Assembly (NCBI RefSeq): GCF_014174155.1
Contig: NZ_JABEQM010000010.1
Coordinates: 62,001 to 126,000, forward strand
Direction: 5' to 3'
From: Gluconacetobacter tumulisoli
GTDB lineage: Bacteria > Pseudomonadota > Alphaproteobacteria > Acetobacterales > Acetobacteraceae
DNA length: 64,000 bases
Below are positions 46,606 to 55,300 of this stretch, one piece after another; within the stretch, counting starts at the first letter, position 1, and each line of letters starts with the position of its first letter. The notes under the pieces were generated by a model, which was not told the DNA's origin, did not search any database, and saw nothing but the letters and a program-made list of their open reading frames with translations. The translations under genes and the position numbers were made by a program.

Positions 46606-47127
46606 ATGCGAAACGCGGCGCTGTTGTCGTCACTTGTGTTGATCAGCGGGTGCTCGGGTTTCGGAAAGCTGGCGAGTGACGGGATGAGTTTCCCGGGCCT
46701 CAATCCCAACGCGCCGGGCGGGGAGGCCGAGAATCTGCGCCGTGCGCGGGGGGAGGCAGCCGCGGAACTGCCGATCCTGCCGGAAGCCGGAAATATGTGG
46801 CCCGGGCCGCCGGCCCCCTTGCCGACCTTGGGCGACGTGTCGAAGGATCGTGGCCGGTTGGGCGATGCGCTACCCGCCGACGCAGGCGGGGCCGAATTGC
46901 CGAAAGGCGGCAGCATGAGCGCCGGCGAACAGGCCGAGATCAAGGGCGGGATCCAGGATTTTTCCGGTGGCGGGCTGCCGTCGAGGGTAAGGGACGACGC
47001 CGTACGCTATGGCGCGGGGCAGCGGGCCGCGACCATCGTCATTCCCAACGGGGATGGCACCAGCACCGTCATCGCACCCGATGGGACGGTCAAGACGGTT
47101 AAAGATTCGCCGGCCACCCCCAGATAG
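46606..47127 (+). CDS. Small lipoprotein of unknown function
   Basis: 173 residues from the second of two adjacent ATGs (46606), which is six bases from AGGAGG at 46594-46599; 46603 is only three away. The lipobox LVLISGC gives lipid-modified Cys16. The rest is Gly/Pro/Ala-rich, with no conserved domain I recognise; LPSRVRDDAVRYG and the NGDGTSTVIAPDGTVKTV end look structured. It resembles DUF-type alphaproteobacterial lipoproteins that follow pgsA. Cellular location: inner or outer membrane leaflet. Confidence 0.72.
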   Translation: MRNAALLSSLVLISGCSGFGKLASDGMSFPGLNPNAPGGEAENLRRARGEAAAELPILPEAGNMWPGPPAPLPTLGDVSKDRGRLGDALPADAGGAELPKGGSMSAGEQAEIKGGIQDFSGGGLPSRVRDDAVRYGAGQRAATIVIPNGDGTSTVIAPDGTVKTVKDSPATPR

Positions 47128-47172
47128 GGGTAAGAGCAATCCGCGTTATGACTGACTCGTCGGCGGCCTACC

Positions 47173-47189
47173 TCAGGGCTCTGCCCTGA
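47173..47189 (+). terminator. Hairpin after the lipoprotein gene
   Basis: Perfect 7-bp stem TCAGGGC/GCCCTGA with a TCT loop, 46 bases after the lipoprotein stop. A second, imperfect stem (AAGG with CCTT) follows at once. The layout of two consecutive hairpins resembles the one at 54313-54355. Confidence 0.45.
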
Positions 47190-47230
47190 AACCCGTCGAA
47201 GGCCTCGGACCTTTGGAAACCGGTCTGGTG

Positions 47231-47292
47231 ATCCATGATCGGGGTCCGGAGGTCCCTCAGGCCCTGGTGGGTTCGGGCAAGGCCCGGCCTGG
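47231..47292 (+). repeat. Intergenic dispersed repeat, copy 1
   Basis: About 60 bases that can be aligned by eye with 61474-61532. Both begin ATCCATGATC, have a variable ~17-base middle, then share CAGG(C/T)CCTG(G/A)TGGGTT(C/T)GGGCAA(G/C)GCCCG(G/A)CC(T/C)TGG. The GGGC-AA(G/C)-GCCC core can form a small hairpin. It lies just before moaD. No coding potential is evident. Confidence 0.6.
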
Positions 47293-47304
47293 CCTGCCAT
47301 CTGG

Positions 47305-47577
47305 ATGGAAGGCGTGCCTGTGATTACGATCCTGTATTTTGCCTGGCTGCGCGACCGGTTGGGTCGGTCCAGCGAATCCATGCCGTTGCCCGAGGGGGCA
47401 CGGTGCGTCGGCGACGTGATCCGCAGCCTGGCTGGACGGGAAGGCGAGTACCAGGCGGTCTTCGGGACGCAGGGTGGCGTCGTCCGATGTGCGGTCAACC
47501 AGGAATTCGCCAGTCCGGAGGACGGGGTGCGGGCAGGGGACGAGATCGCATTCTTTCCCCCCGTCACCGGGGGCTAG
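47305..47577 (+). CDS. moaD: Molybdopterin synthase small subunit MoaD
   Basis: 90 residues, beta-grasp fold, ending in Gly-Gly, the thiocarboxylated tail that donates sulfur to precursor Z. Motifs: TILYFAWLRDRLGRSSE, VAVNQEF-like CAVNQEFASPED, and EIAFFPPVTGG at the end. A GTG at 47314 is an alternative start. It supplies cofactor to the molybdenum enzyme encoded at 5.2-9.0 kb. moaE follows six bases after its stop. Confidence 0.93.
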   Translation: MEGVPVITILYFAWLRDRLGRSSESMPLPEGARCVGDVIRSLAGREGEYQAVFGTQGGVVRCAVNQEFASPEDGVRAGDEIAFFPPVTGG

Positions 47578-47582
47578 GCGCC

Positions 47583-48050
47583 ATGACGATCCGCGTCAGC
47601 GTGCAGACCACAATTTTTTCGATGGATGCGGAACTCCCCCGTTTGATGCAGGGCGGGCAGGAGGCCGGCGGTGTCGGCGCGTTCCTGGGCGTCGTGCGGG
47701 GTGGGGCGGGGCTGCGCGCCCTGACGCTTGAGCATTATCCCGGCATGACCGAATCGATGATCGGCCGAATCGCGGCCGAGGCGCAGACGCGATTCGGCCT
47801 GTCGGGCTGCACGATCATCCATCGCGTCGGACGCCTGACGGTCGGCGAGCCGATCGTGCTGGTCCTGTGCCTGGCCGCGCACCGCGCGGCGGCGCTGGAT
47901 GCCACTGCGTTCGTCATGGACTGGCTCAAGACACGGGCACCGTTCTGGAAGCGCGAGGAATTCGAGGACGGGCGGACCGCCTGGGTCGAGGCGCGGGAGG
48001 CGGACGACATCGCCGCGAGCCGCTGGGCGCGGGACGGCCGACCCGGTTGA
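47583..48050 (+). CDS. moaE: Molybdopterin synthase large subunit MoaE
   Basis: 155 residues. MoaE binds precursor Z and two MoaD tails to make molybdopterin. Motifs: GAFLGVVRG (here with G-G-A-G), LEHYPGMTE, IIHRVGRLTVGEPIVLV and the catalytic lysine region LKTRAPFWKREEF. It starts six bases after moaD, so the two subunits are made together. Confidence 0.94.
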   Translation: MTIRVSVQTTIFSMDAELPRLMQGGQEAGGVGAFLGVVRGGAGLRALTLEHYPGMTESMIGRIAAEAQTRFGLSGCTIIHRVGRLTVGEPIVLVLCLAAHRAAALDATAFVMDWLKTRAPFWKREEFEDGRTAWVEAREADDIAASRWARDGRPG

Positions 48051-48182
48051 TCGACGCGAGTCGCGTGACGGACCCGGCGGCCGGACTCTGCCGGTGAGAT
48101 AAAAAAAGATTTTCCTTGATTCCCGAAAGCCATGGAAAGTCCTGCCTCGTCAACGGGATCGCGCTCTTGCTGTCTTCGATGA

Positions 48183-48230
48183 TTCATATATCTAGTGCGT
48201 CTTCAGTTGCCCGGGCGCGATATGTAGGGG
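48183..48230 (+). promoter_or_regulatory. Pair of NrdR-box-like sites upstream of nrdA
   Basis: Two 16-base sites, centred at about 48190.5 and 48222.5, resemble the NrdR consensus acaCwAtATaTwGtgt. Core 1 is ATATATCTAG (48186-48195) and core 2 is CGATATGTAG (48218-48227), each with two mismatches. Their centres are 32 bp apart, three helical turns, the spacing seen for NrdR tandem boxes. They lie 63-108 bases before the nrdA ATG. Confidence 0.55.
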
Positions 48231-48292
48231 CATAAACAAGGTGTCGGGACGATGGGCGCAGCCCTGTCCCCGCGATTTCACGGAGATGATGG

Positions 48293-50236
48293 ATGAGCCT
48301 GGACGACGTATCCGGAACTGTGTCTGATCGTCCGGCCGACGACCGTGGTCTGTTCCAGGATCGCGACGCCGACCAGACCCCCGACATGTTCGACGACGTC
48401 GTCCAGCTGCCGGGCCATCATCCGGTTCGGGTGAATCGCTCGCGTGACGCGCTGCTGACGCCGTTCGGCAAGGCGACTCTGGATAACCGCTATCTGCTGG
48501 ATGGCGAGAGCTATCAGGACCTGTTCGGCCGCGTGGCGTCCTATTACGGCGCGGATGCCGGGCACGCGCAGCGCCTGTACGACTATATCTCCCGCCACTG
48601 GTTCATGCCCGCGACGCCGGTCCTGTCGAACGGCGGAACGACGCGCGGTCTGCCGATTTCCTGCTTCCTGAACGAGGCGAACGACAGCCTGCGCGGCATC
48701 GTCGATTTGTGGAACGAGAATGTATGGCTGGCGTCCAAGGGGGGCGGCATCGGATCCTACTGGGGCAACCTGCGGTCCATCGGCGAGGATGTCGGGCGCA
48801 ACGGCAAGACCTCGGGGGTCATCCCCTTCATCCGCGTCATGGACAGCCTCACCCTCGCCATCAGCCAGGGCTCTCTGCGTCGCGGGTCCGCCGCCGTCTA
48901 CCTGCCTGTCTGGCATCCGGAGATCGAGGAATTCATCGAGATCCGTCGCCCGACCGGCGGCGATCCGAACCGCAAGGCCCTGAACCTGCATCATGGCGTG
49001 CTGGTGTCCGACGCCTTCATGCGCGCGGTCGCCGAGGACGCCGAATGGGCGCTGTTGTCGCCCAAGGACGGCGCGCATATCCGCAAGATCTCGGCCCGGT
49101 CGCTGTGGATCCGCATCCTGACGGCCCGCATGGAGCAGGGCGAGCCCTACATCATCTATTCGGACCATGTGAACAACGCGCGGCCCGAGCACCACAAGAT
49201 GGCGGGGCTGGAGGTCAAGACTTCGAACCTGTGCGCCGAGATCACCCTGCCGACGGGGATGGACCATCACGGCAAGGAACGTACGGCCGTCTGCTGCCTG
49301 TCGTCGTTGAATCTTGAGACGTGGGACGAGTGGAAGGACGATCCGCTCTTCATCGAGGACGTGATGCTGTTCCTCGACAACGTGCTGCAGGATTTCATTG
49401 ACCGCGCCCCCGACGACATGGAGCGTGCGAAATACGCCGCGACCCGCGAACGGTCGGTGGGGCTGGGGGTCATGGGCTTCCATTCCTTCCTGCAGGCGAA
49501 GGAAATTCCCTTCGAAAGCGTGATCGCGAAGGTCTGGAACAAGCGGATTTTCAAGCATATTCGCGAACAGGCCGACGCGGCGTCGCACAAGCTGGCGGAA
49601 CTGCGCGGCGCGTGCCCCGACGCTGCGGAATACGGCATCATGGAGCGGTTTTCCAACAAGCTGGCCATCGCGCCCACGGCGTCGATCTCGATCATCGCGG
49701 GCAATGCCAGCCCGGGGATCGAACCGATCGCGGCCAATGTCTTCCTGCAGAAGACCCTGTCCGGCTCGTTTACCGTCCGCAACCGGCACCTGCTGAAGCT
49801 GCTGATCGACAAGGGGCAGAACACGGACGAAGTCTGGTCGTCGATCACCCTGACCAAGGGCAGCGTCCAGCATCTCGACTTCCTGACGCAGCAGGAAAAG
49901 GACGTGTTCAAGACCGCCTTCGAACTGGACCAGCGCTGGGTGGTCGAACATGCGGCCGATCGCGCCCCGTTCATCTGCCAGGCCCAGTCGATCAACCTGT
50001 TCCTGCCCGCGAACGTGCATAAGCGCGATCTGCACCAGATCCACTACCTGGCATGGAAGCGGGGCGTGAAATCCCTGTATTACTGCCGCTCGCTCTCGAT
50101 CCAGCGGGCGGATACCGTCAGCACCATCCTGGGCAAGAGCGACGTCATGGAACAGGAAGGTACGCCCGCCATGCCGGCCAGCGTACCGCCGACGTCGTCC
50201 TCGACCGATTACGACGAGTGCCTGGCCTGCCAATAA
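48293..50236 (+). CDS. nrdA: Ribonucleotide reductase class Ia, alpha subunit
   Basis: 647 residues. It reduces ribonucleotides to deoxyribonucleotides with NrdB. Active-site Asn312, Cys314 and Glu316 are in SNLCAEI; the other redox cysteines are in PISCFLNE and CCLSSLNLE. The C-terminal CxxC (Cys643, Cys646) in ECLACQ is reduced by thioredoxin. The protein starts directly with the catalytic region: no ATP-cone of ~90-100 residues is present, unlike E. coli NrdA, so dATP inhibition at that site is missing. Two NrdR-like boxes precede the gene. Confidence 0.95.
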   Translation: MSLDDVSGTVSDRPADDRGLFQDRDADQTPDMFDDVVQLPGHHPVRVNRSRDALLTPFGKATLDNRYLLDGESYQDLFGRVASYYGADAGHAQRLYDYISRHWFMPATPVLSNGGTTRGLPISCFLNEANDSLRGIVDLWNENVWLASKGGGIGSYWGNLRSIGEDVGRNGKTSGVIPFIRVMDSLTLAISQGSLRRGSAAVYLPVWHPEIEEFIEIRRPTGGDPNRKALNLHHGVLVSDAFMRAVAEDAEWALLSPKDGAHIRKISARSLWIRILTARMEQGEPYIIYSDHVNNARPEHHKMAGLEVKTSNLCAEITLPTGMDHHGKERTAVCCLSSLNLETWDEWKDDPLFIEDVMLFLDNVLQDFIDRAPDDMERAKYAATRERSVGLGVMGFHSFLQAKEIPFESVIAKVWNKRIFKHIREQADAASHKLAELRGACPDAAEYGIMERFSNKLAIAPTASISIIAGNASPGIEPIAANVFLQKTLSGSFTVRNRHLLKLLIDKGQNTDEVWSSITLTKGSVQHLDFLTQQEKDVFKTAFELDQRWVVEHAADRAPFICQAQSINLFLPANVHKRDLHQIHYLAWKRGVKSLYYCRSLSIQRADTVSTILGKSDVMEQEGTPAMPASVPPTSSSTDYDECLACQ

Positions 50237-50373
50237 TGGCCCACGGGTCCGGTGCCGTCGCGACCTGAACGGGGACGCGCATCCTGATCGGGCGCGCCGC
50301 CCGGGTGCCGGACGTCTGGTGACGCATGGATTTCATGGCGCATCTGCGCCTTCCGATTCCCGGAGAATACGAC

Positions 50374-51393
50374 ATGAGCGACATTTCCCAGCGGCCCGAG
50401 CCCGAGGCCGAGCCGCATTTCGACCTTCTGACCGCCAATCCGGTCTACAAGCCGTTCCGCTATCCGTGGGCCTATGATGCGTGGCTGACCCAGCAGCGCG
50501 TTCACTGGCTGCCCGAGGAAGTGCCCCTGGCCGACGACGTGAAGGATTGGCACCGCACGCTGACCGAAAGCGAGCGCCACCTGGTCACGCAGATCTTCCG
50601 CTTCTTCACGCAGTCCGACGTGGAAGTGAACAATTGCTACATGAAGCATTACAGTCGGATCTTCAAACCGACTGAAGTGCTGATGATGCTGTCCGCCTTC
50701 TCGAATATCGAGACGATTCATATCGCCGCCTACAGTCATCTGCTCGATACCATCGGCATGCCCGAGAGCGAATATTCGGCTTTCCTTAAATATAAGGAAA
50801 TGAAGGATAAATATGACTATATGCAGAGCTTCTCGGTCGACAGCAAATACGAGATCGCCCGGACTCTGGCGGCGTTCGGTGCCTTTACCGAAGGGCTGCA
50901 GCTGTTCGCGTCCTTCGCCATCCTGCTGAATTTCCCGCGCTTCAACAAACTGAAGGGCATGGGGCAGATCGTCTCGTGGTCGGTGCGGGACGAGACCCTG
51001 CATTGCCTGTCGATGGCGCGCCTGTTCCGCGTGTTCATCCAGGAGAACCCGGAAATCTGGACCGAGGCCCTGCAGGAGGACATCCGCCAGATCTGCCGCG
51101 ACATCGTCGAGCACGAGGACGCCTTCATCGATCTGTCGTTCGAGATGGGCCCGGTCGAAGGGTTGGATGCCGCTACGGTCAAGACCTATATCCGCTTCGT
51201 CGCCGACCGGCGCCTGAACCAGTTGGGGCTCGACGCGCTGTATCACGTACCCAGCAATCCGCTGCCGTGGCTGGACGACATGCTCAATGCCGTCGAACAT
51301 ACCAATTTCTTCGAAAACCGCTCGACCGAATACAGCCGCGCGTCCACCGCCGGTTCGTGGGAGGAAGCGTTCGAGGAGAGTGTCTTCCAGTAA
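50374..51393 (+). CDS. nrdB: Ribonucleotide reductase class Ia, beta subunit
   Basis: 339 residues from the ATG at 50374, which has GGAG at 50362-50365; an ATG at 50326 without ribosome binding site would add 16 residues. It carries the di-iron/tyrosyl radical. Ligands: Glu and His in IETIH with Tyr in AAYSHLL (radical site), plus DETLH further on. The family is the NrdB type that is typical of alphaproteobacteria. It is 137 bases after nrdA and probably co-transcribed with it. Confidence 0.95.
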   Translation: MSDISQRPEPEAEPHFDLLTANPVYKPFRYPWAYDAWLTQQRVHWLPEEVPLADDVKDWHRTLTESERHLVTQIFRFFTQSDVEVNNCYMKHYSRIFKPTEVLMMLSAFSNIETIHIAAYSHLLDTIGMPESEYSAFLKYKEMKDKYDYMQSFSVDSKYEIARTLAAFGAFTEGLQLFASFAILLNFPRFNKLKGMGQIVSWSVRDETLHCLSMARLFRVFIQENPEIWTEALQEDIRQICRDIVEHEDAFIDLSFEMGPVEGLDAATVKTYIRFVADRRLNQLGLDALYHVPSNPLPWLDDMLNAVEHTNFFENRSTEYSRASTAGSWEEAFEESVFQ

Positions 51394-51418
51394 AATTCCC
51401 GCACCGGTGATCGCCGGG

Positions 51419-51458
51419 AGTCCCAAGGGGCCAGCAGTCTCGGCCCCCTTTGAGGACT
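51419..51458. terminator. Bidirectional hairpin between nrdB and the trmN6-like gene
   Basis: AGTCC...GGGGCC pairs with GGCCCC...GGACT through two bulges, spanning both convergent gene ends. It gives a long though imperfect stem; no strong T-run on either side. Confidence 0.45.
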
Positions 51459-51470
51459 GGCCTCCGGCCG

Positions 51471-52304
51471 TCAGGCGAGGGGGGCCCCGTCACGCAGGAC
51501 CGATGCCGCCTGGCGGGTAAAGCGCCCGTCATCCTCATGCAGGATCAGGCCGGGCAGGACGGCGGCGTCGCCTTTCGATCCGATTCGCCCTTGCACCAGC
51601 ACGATCCGGGCGGGCCGTCCGGCCTTGGGCCAGAACGGGAAGAGGGTGATCCCGCCGATTCCGTGATCGCGCATGGAGGCGACCGCCACGTCATGCAGGG
51701 CGGCGGGCAGGGCGAGCGTCAGCGTGCCACGATGACGGACCTGCCGGCCCAGGCTGCGGACCCAGGCGGCGATGGTGTCGGCCGAGGCGACGCGGCGCGC
51801 CAGGTCGCGCCGCGCGTCGGGCGAGGCGGTGGCGTCATGGCGATGCCAGGGCGGGTTGGCGAAGGCGTGGTCGAACCATCCCCCCTCGGACGGGAACATT
51901 GCCGCGGCGGGCAGGGCGGGGAGGGTGGTCCGCGCGACGTGCAGGCGATCGAAGCCGTTGTCGGCGAAATTGGTCTCCGCCAGACAGGCGGTCCGCGAAT
52001 CCCGTTCAAGGCCGAGCCCCGTCACCTCCGCGACCCGATGGGCAAGGCACATCAGCCCGGCGCCGGCGCCGCATCCGCCCTCCAGCACCCGATCCCCGGC
52101 GCGCGCGGGGACATGTGCCGCCATCAGGACGGGTTCGAGTCCGGTACGATACCCCTGCCGGAACTGGCGGTAGCGAATACGGCCATCCAGCAGGCTTCCC
52201 ACCGTGGTCGTGCCATATTCCGGGTTGTCCCCCGGACATGCCTGGTCCGGTGGGACCTCATCTATCGTGTCCTTCGGCTTGACCGTCATTCCTGCGCCGC
52301 TCAT
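51471..52304 (-). CDS. tRNA1(Val) adenine-N6-methyltransferase-like protein (TrmN6 family)
   Basis: 277 residues. A class-I SAM methyltransferase with DRVLEGGCGAGAGLMCLA (motif I) and the adenine-specific NPPW motif in FDHAFANPPWHRH. The family modifies A37 of tRNA1-Val in E. coli; the alphaproteobacterial members are less well studied. It overlaps neither neighbour. It is divergent from the polyprenyl synthase gene, whose possible start sites lie close by. Confidence 0.8.
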   Translation of the reverse strand: MSGAGMTVKPKDTIDEVPPDQACPGDNPEYGTTTVGSLLDGRIRYRQFRQGYRTGLEPVLMAAHVPARAGDRVLEGGCGAGAGLMCLAHRVAEVTGLGLERDSRTACLAETNFADNGFDRLHVARTTLPALPAAAMFPSEGGWFDHAFANPPWHRHDATASPDARRDLARRVASADTIAAWVRSLGRQVRHRGTLTLALPAALHDVAVASMRDHGIGGITLFPFWPKAGRPARIVLVQGRIGSKGDAAVLPGLILHEDDGRFTRQAASVLRDGAPLA

Positions 52305-52419
52305 ATGTTCAGCAGACCAATCCTACGGAGCCGGGGAGTTTAACCTTTTGGGCGTTGCAGTCACCCTGCCGGAATCCGAGCGAACGGCAAGCGCGAAAGA
52401 CAGAGGGGCGACCAATCCG

Positions 52420-53424
52420 ATGGCGGACGGAACGGAAGCGGCGCTGCGGGAACTGTCGGACTATCTTGGCGATGATATGGCGGCGTGCAACCGCGCGATC
52501 GTCGAACGGATGGACAGTCCGGTCGCCCTGATTCCGCAGCTTGCCGCCCATCTGGTCGCCGCTGGCGGCAAGCGACTGCGCCCGTTGCTGACGCTGGCGT
52601 CGGCCCGCCTGTGCGGGTACGAGCCGGGTCCCAACCGCCAGCGTCATGTTTCCCTCGCCGCCTGCGTCGAATTCATCCACACGGCGACCCTGCTACATGA
52701 CGACGTGGTCGATGACAGCCTGCTGCGGCGCGGCCTGGCCAGCGCCAATGCGGTGTTCGGCAACAAGGCGTCGGTGCTGGTGGGCGATTTCCTGTTCGCC
52801 CGCTCGTTCCAGCTGATGACCGACGATGGCTCGCTGAAGGTCATGGCCATCCTGTCCTCGGCGTCCGCGACGATCGCGGAGGGCGAGGTCCTGCAGATGT
52901 CCACCCAGAACGACCTGTCGACATCGGTTGAACAATATCTGGAGGTCATTCACGGCAAGACGGCGGCGCTGTTCGCCGCCGCGTGCCGCGTCGGCGCGGT
53001 CGTCGCCGCCCGGCCGGATGTCGAGGAGCTGGCGCTGGAAGCCTACGGCACCAATCTGGGCATGGCGTTCCAGCTGGTCGATGATGCGCTGGATTATGCG
53101 GCCGACCAGGCCATTCTAGGCAAGACCGTCGGGGACGATTTCCGTGAAGGCAAGATCACGCTGCCGGTTCTGGCGGCCTATGCCGCCGGCAGCGACGAGG
53201 ATCGGATCTTCTGGCGCCGCGTCATCGAGGACAGCGAACAGAACCCGGAAGATCTGGACCATGCCCTCTCGCTGATCGCGGCCACCGATGCGATCGAGAC
53301 GACGCTGAACCGTGCCGCCGTTTATGCGCAGGCGGCACGCGACGCGCTGGAAATCTTCCCCGAGAGCCGTCTGCGCCGTCTGCTGCAGGATACGGCCGGT
53401 TATACCGTGAGCCGCGCCCGCTAA
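52420..53424 (+). CDS. ispB: Polyprenyl diphosphate synthase (octaprenyl/decaprenyl, ubiquinone side chain)
   Basis: 334 residues from ATG 52420; a TTG at 52348 with GGGGAG nine bases upstream is a real alternative. The two aspartate-rich motifs are LLHDDVVDDSLLRRG and LVDDALDY, and the IPP-binding GGKRLRPLL is at the start. It extends farnesyl diphosphate to the ubiquinone tail; chain length cannot be deduced. It sits between trmN6 (divergent) and murI. Confidence 0.9.
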   Translation: MADGTEAALRELSDYLGDDMAACNRAIVERMDSPVALIPQLAAHLVAAGGKRLRPLLTLASARLCGYEPGPNRQRHVSLAACVEFIHTATLLHDDVVDDSLLRRGLASANAVFGNKASVLVGDFLFARSFQLMTDDGSLKVMAILSSASATIAEGEVLQMSTQNDLSTSVEQYLEVIHGKTAALFAAACRVGAVVAARPDVEELALEAYGTNLGMAFQLVDDALDYAADQAILGKTVGDDFREGKITLPVLAAYAAGSDEDRIFWRRVIEDSEQNPEDLDHALSLIAATDAIETTLNRAAVYAQAARDALEIFPESRLRRLLQDTAGYTVSRAR

Positions 53425-53509
53425 GGCGTATCGCAACCGGATCGATCCAATCGCCGCGTGACCCGGTCGTCGGGACAGGCATATTCAAACGGACCCTCAC
53501 TGCCGGGCC

Positions 53510-54307
53510 ATGGTTGATCGTCGTCCCATCCTCTTTTTCGATTCGGGCGTCGGCGGCCTGTCGGTCCTTGCCCCCACGCGCGCGCTGTTGCCTCGGGCCC
53601 CCATTGTCTATGCGGCCGACAATGCCTTCTTTCCCTACGGCCTGAAATCCGAGGCCGAGATCGCCGACCGTGTTCCCGCCCTGCTGGGTCGGCTGGCGGC
53701 GCATTATCGTCCCCGCCTGATCGTGAATGCTTGCAACACCGCCTGCACCATCGCACTGGCAACGATGCGGGCGGCGCTGGACCTGCCCGTGGTGGGCACC
53801 GTGCCCGCGATCCGTCCCGCGGCGCAGGCCTCTCGCACCCGTGTGATCGGTGTGCTGGGCACCGAGGCCACCGTGCGTCAGCCCTATGTGGACCGTCTGA
53901 GTGCCGATTATGCCGCCGATTGCCTGGTCCTGCGCCATGGCTCGGCCCGGCTGGTCGAACTGGCGGAGGCCGACCTTCGCGGCGAGGACACGCCTGACGA
54001 TGCCTATCGCGCGGTCCTGTCAGGCCTGCTCGACCAGCCAGGCGGCGCACGCCTCGACACGATCGTCCTGGCCTGCACCCATTTCCCGCTGGTTGCCGGT
54101 CGCCTGACCGCCGTCGCCCCACGACCGTTCGCCTTCGTCGACGGGGGCGCCGGCATCGCACGTCGCGTGGCCCATTTGACCGAAGGGCAGTCCTGGCCCG
54201 ATGAGCCCCCGCCGGGGATTGCCGTTTTCACCGGGCCGCTTGATCCCACGCCCGCCTTTCGGGCCAGCCTGGCACGGTTCGGACTTGTAACGTTCCAGCA
54301 GTTTTGA
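53510..54307 (+). CDS. murI: Glutamate racemase
   Basis: 265 residues. It makes D-glutamate for peptidoglycan. Both catalytic cysteines are present: Cys75 in VNACNTA and Cys189 in LACTHFPL. The N-terminal FFDSGVGGLSVL holds the family aspartate-serine pair. It is 85 bases after the polyprenyl synthase gene and ends at two hairpins shared with convergent pyrE. Confidence 0.95.
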   Translation: MVDRRPILFFDSGVGGLSVLAPTRALLPRAPIVYAADNAFFPYGLKSEAEIADRVPALLGRLAAHYRPRLIVNACNTACTIALATMRAALDLPVVGTVPAIRPAAQASRTRVIGVLGTEATVRQPYVDRLSADYAADCLVLRHGSARLVELAEADLRGEDTPDDAYRAVLSGLLDQPGGARLDTIVLACTHFPLVAGRLTAVAPRPFAFVDGGAGIARRVAHLTEGQSWPDEPPPGIAVFTGPLDPTPAFRASLARFGLVTFQQF

Positions 54308-54312
54308 AAGCC

Positions 54313-54331
54313 CGAGGGGCATCGCCCCTCG
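54313..54331. terminator. First of two back-to-back hairpins between murI and pyrE
   Basis: Perfect 8-bp stem CGAGGGGC/GCCCCTCG with an ATC loop, five bases after the murI stop. Confidence 0.6.
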
Positions 54332-54337
54332 AATCCC

Positions 54338-54355
54338 TCAAAGGCGAGCCTTTGA
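54338..54355. terminator. Second of two back-to-back hairpins between murI and pyrE
   Basis: Perfect 8-bp stem TCAAAGGC/GCCTTTGA with a two-base GA turn, seven bases before the pyrE stop. With the first hairpin it can terminate the two convergent genes from either side. Confidence 0.55.
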
Positions 54356-54362
54356 AATCCAG

Positions 54363-55121
54363 TCAGCCCTGGGCCTGCGCGCCCTTGAAGGCGAGGGCTT
54401 CCTCGGCGCTGCCGACGCCGCCATGGCGCGCGGACCACGCGCAGGGATCTTCCAGGAACCGCCGCACTTCGGCCGCGGCCTTTTCCGAGAAATAGGGCCG
54501 CCCCGCACAGGCTTCCAGCACGTCCCACCAAGTGCACAGGGCGTGCAGCGAGATATTCATGTCTGCCAGGGTGCGATGCGCACCGGGGAACACGCCATAG
54601 AAGAAGACGACGAAGGTATGATCGACGATCGCGCCGGCATCGCGCAGCGCCTTGGCGAATCGAACCTTGGACGATCCGTCCGTCGTCAGGTCCTCGACCA
54701 GCAGGGTGCGCATGCCCTCGGGCACGTCGCCCTCGATCTGGGCGTTGCGGCCGAATCCCTTGGGCTTCTTGCGGACATAGGCCATCGGCGCCATCATCCG
54801 GTCGGCGATCCAGGCGGCAAAGGGAATGCCGGCCGTCTCGCCGCCGACCACGGCGTCGATGCTTTCATAACCCACATGGCGCCCGATCTTCTCGACGCCC
54901 AGTTCGACGATCTTGGCGCGGGCCCGTGGGAAGAAAATGATGCGACGGCAATCGATATAGACCGGCGACTTCCACCCGGACGTCAGGGTATACGGCTCCT
55001 CGGGCCGGAAATTGACGGCCTCGATTTCCAGAAGCAGCTTGGCCGTCGTCAGGGCAGCGTCCCGGTCCCAGGCTGTGGAGCCCGTCGAGAGGCCCGCCCC
55101 GTTTCCTGTCGTGTCGCTCAT
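54363..55121 (-). CDS. pyrE: Orotate phosphoribosyltransferase
   Basis: 252 residues. It makes orotidine 5'-monophosphate in pyrimidine synthesis. The PRPP-binding motif is LLVEDLTTDGSSK, and the substrate loop is in PYTLTSGWKSPVYIDCR. The N-terminal ~20 residues and the C-terminal ~40 (CAWSARHGGVGSAEEALAF) are longer than in minimal PyrE. The ATG used is at 55121; no better start is visible. The promoter would be in the 222-bp gap to the divergent small ORF. Confidence 0.92.
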   Translation of the reverse strand: MSDTTGNGAGLSTGSTAWDRDAALTTAKLLLEIEAVNFRPEEPYTLTSGWKSPVYIDCRRIIFFPRARAKIVELGVEKIGRHVGYESIDAVVGGETAGIPFAAWIADRMMAPMAYVRKKPKGFGRNAQIEGDVPEGMRTLLVEDLTTDGSSKVRFAKALRDAGAIVDHTFVVFFYGVFPGAHRTLADMNISLHALCTWWDVLEACAGRPYFSEKAAAEVRRFLEDPCAWSARHGGVGSAEEALAFKGAQAQG

Positions 55122-55300
55122 GCCGCCTGTATCTCCGATCGTTCGTTACGTGACTGGTGGATGACGCTTAGCGGGAACGGGCGGGAAAATCCATGCTCCG
55201 GAAAAGATCGCGCAAGGGGGGACATCCATCCTTCGGCGGAAGGCAGGGATGCGTTTCGGCGACCGGGGTTTTCCTTGCCTGTACCTGACGGAGACGCTAC

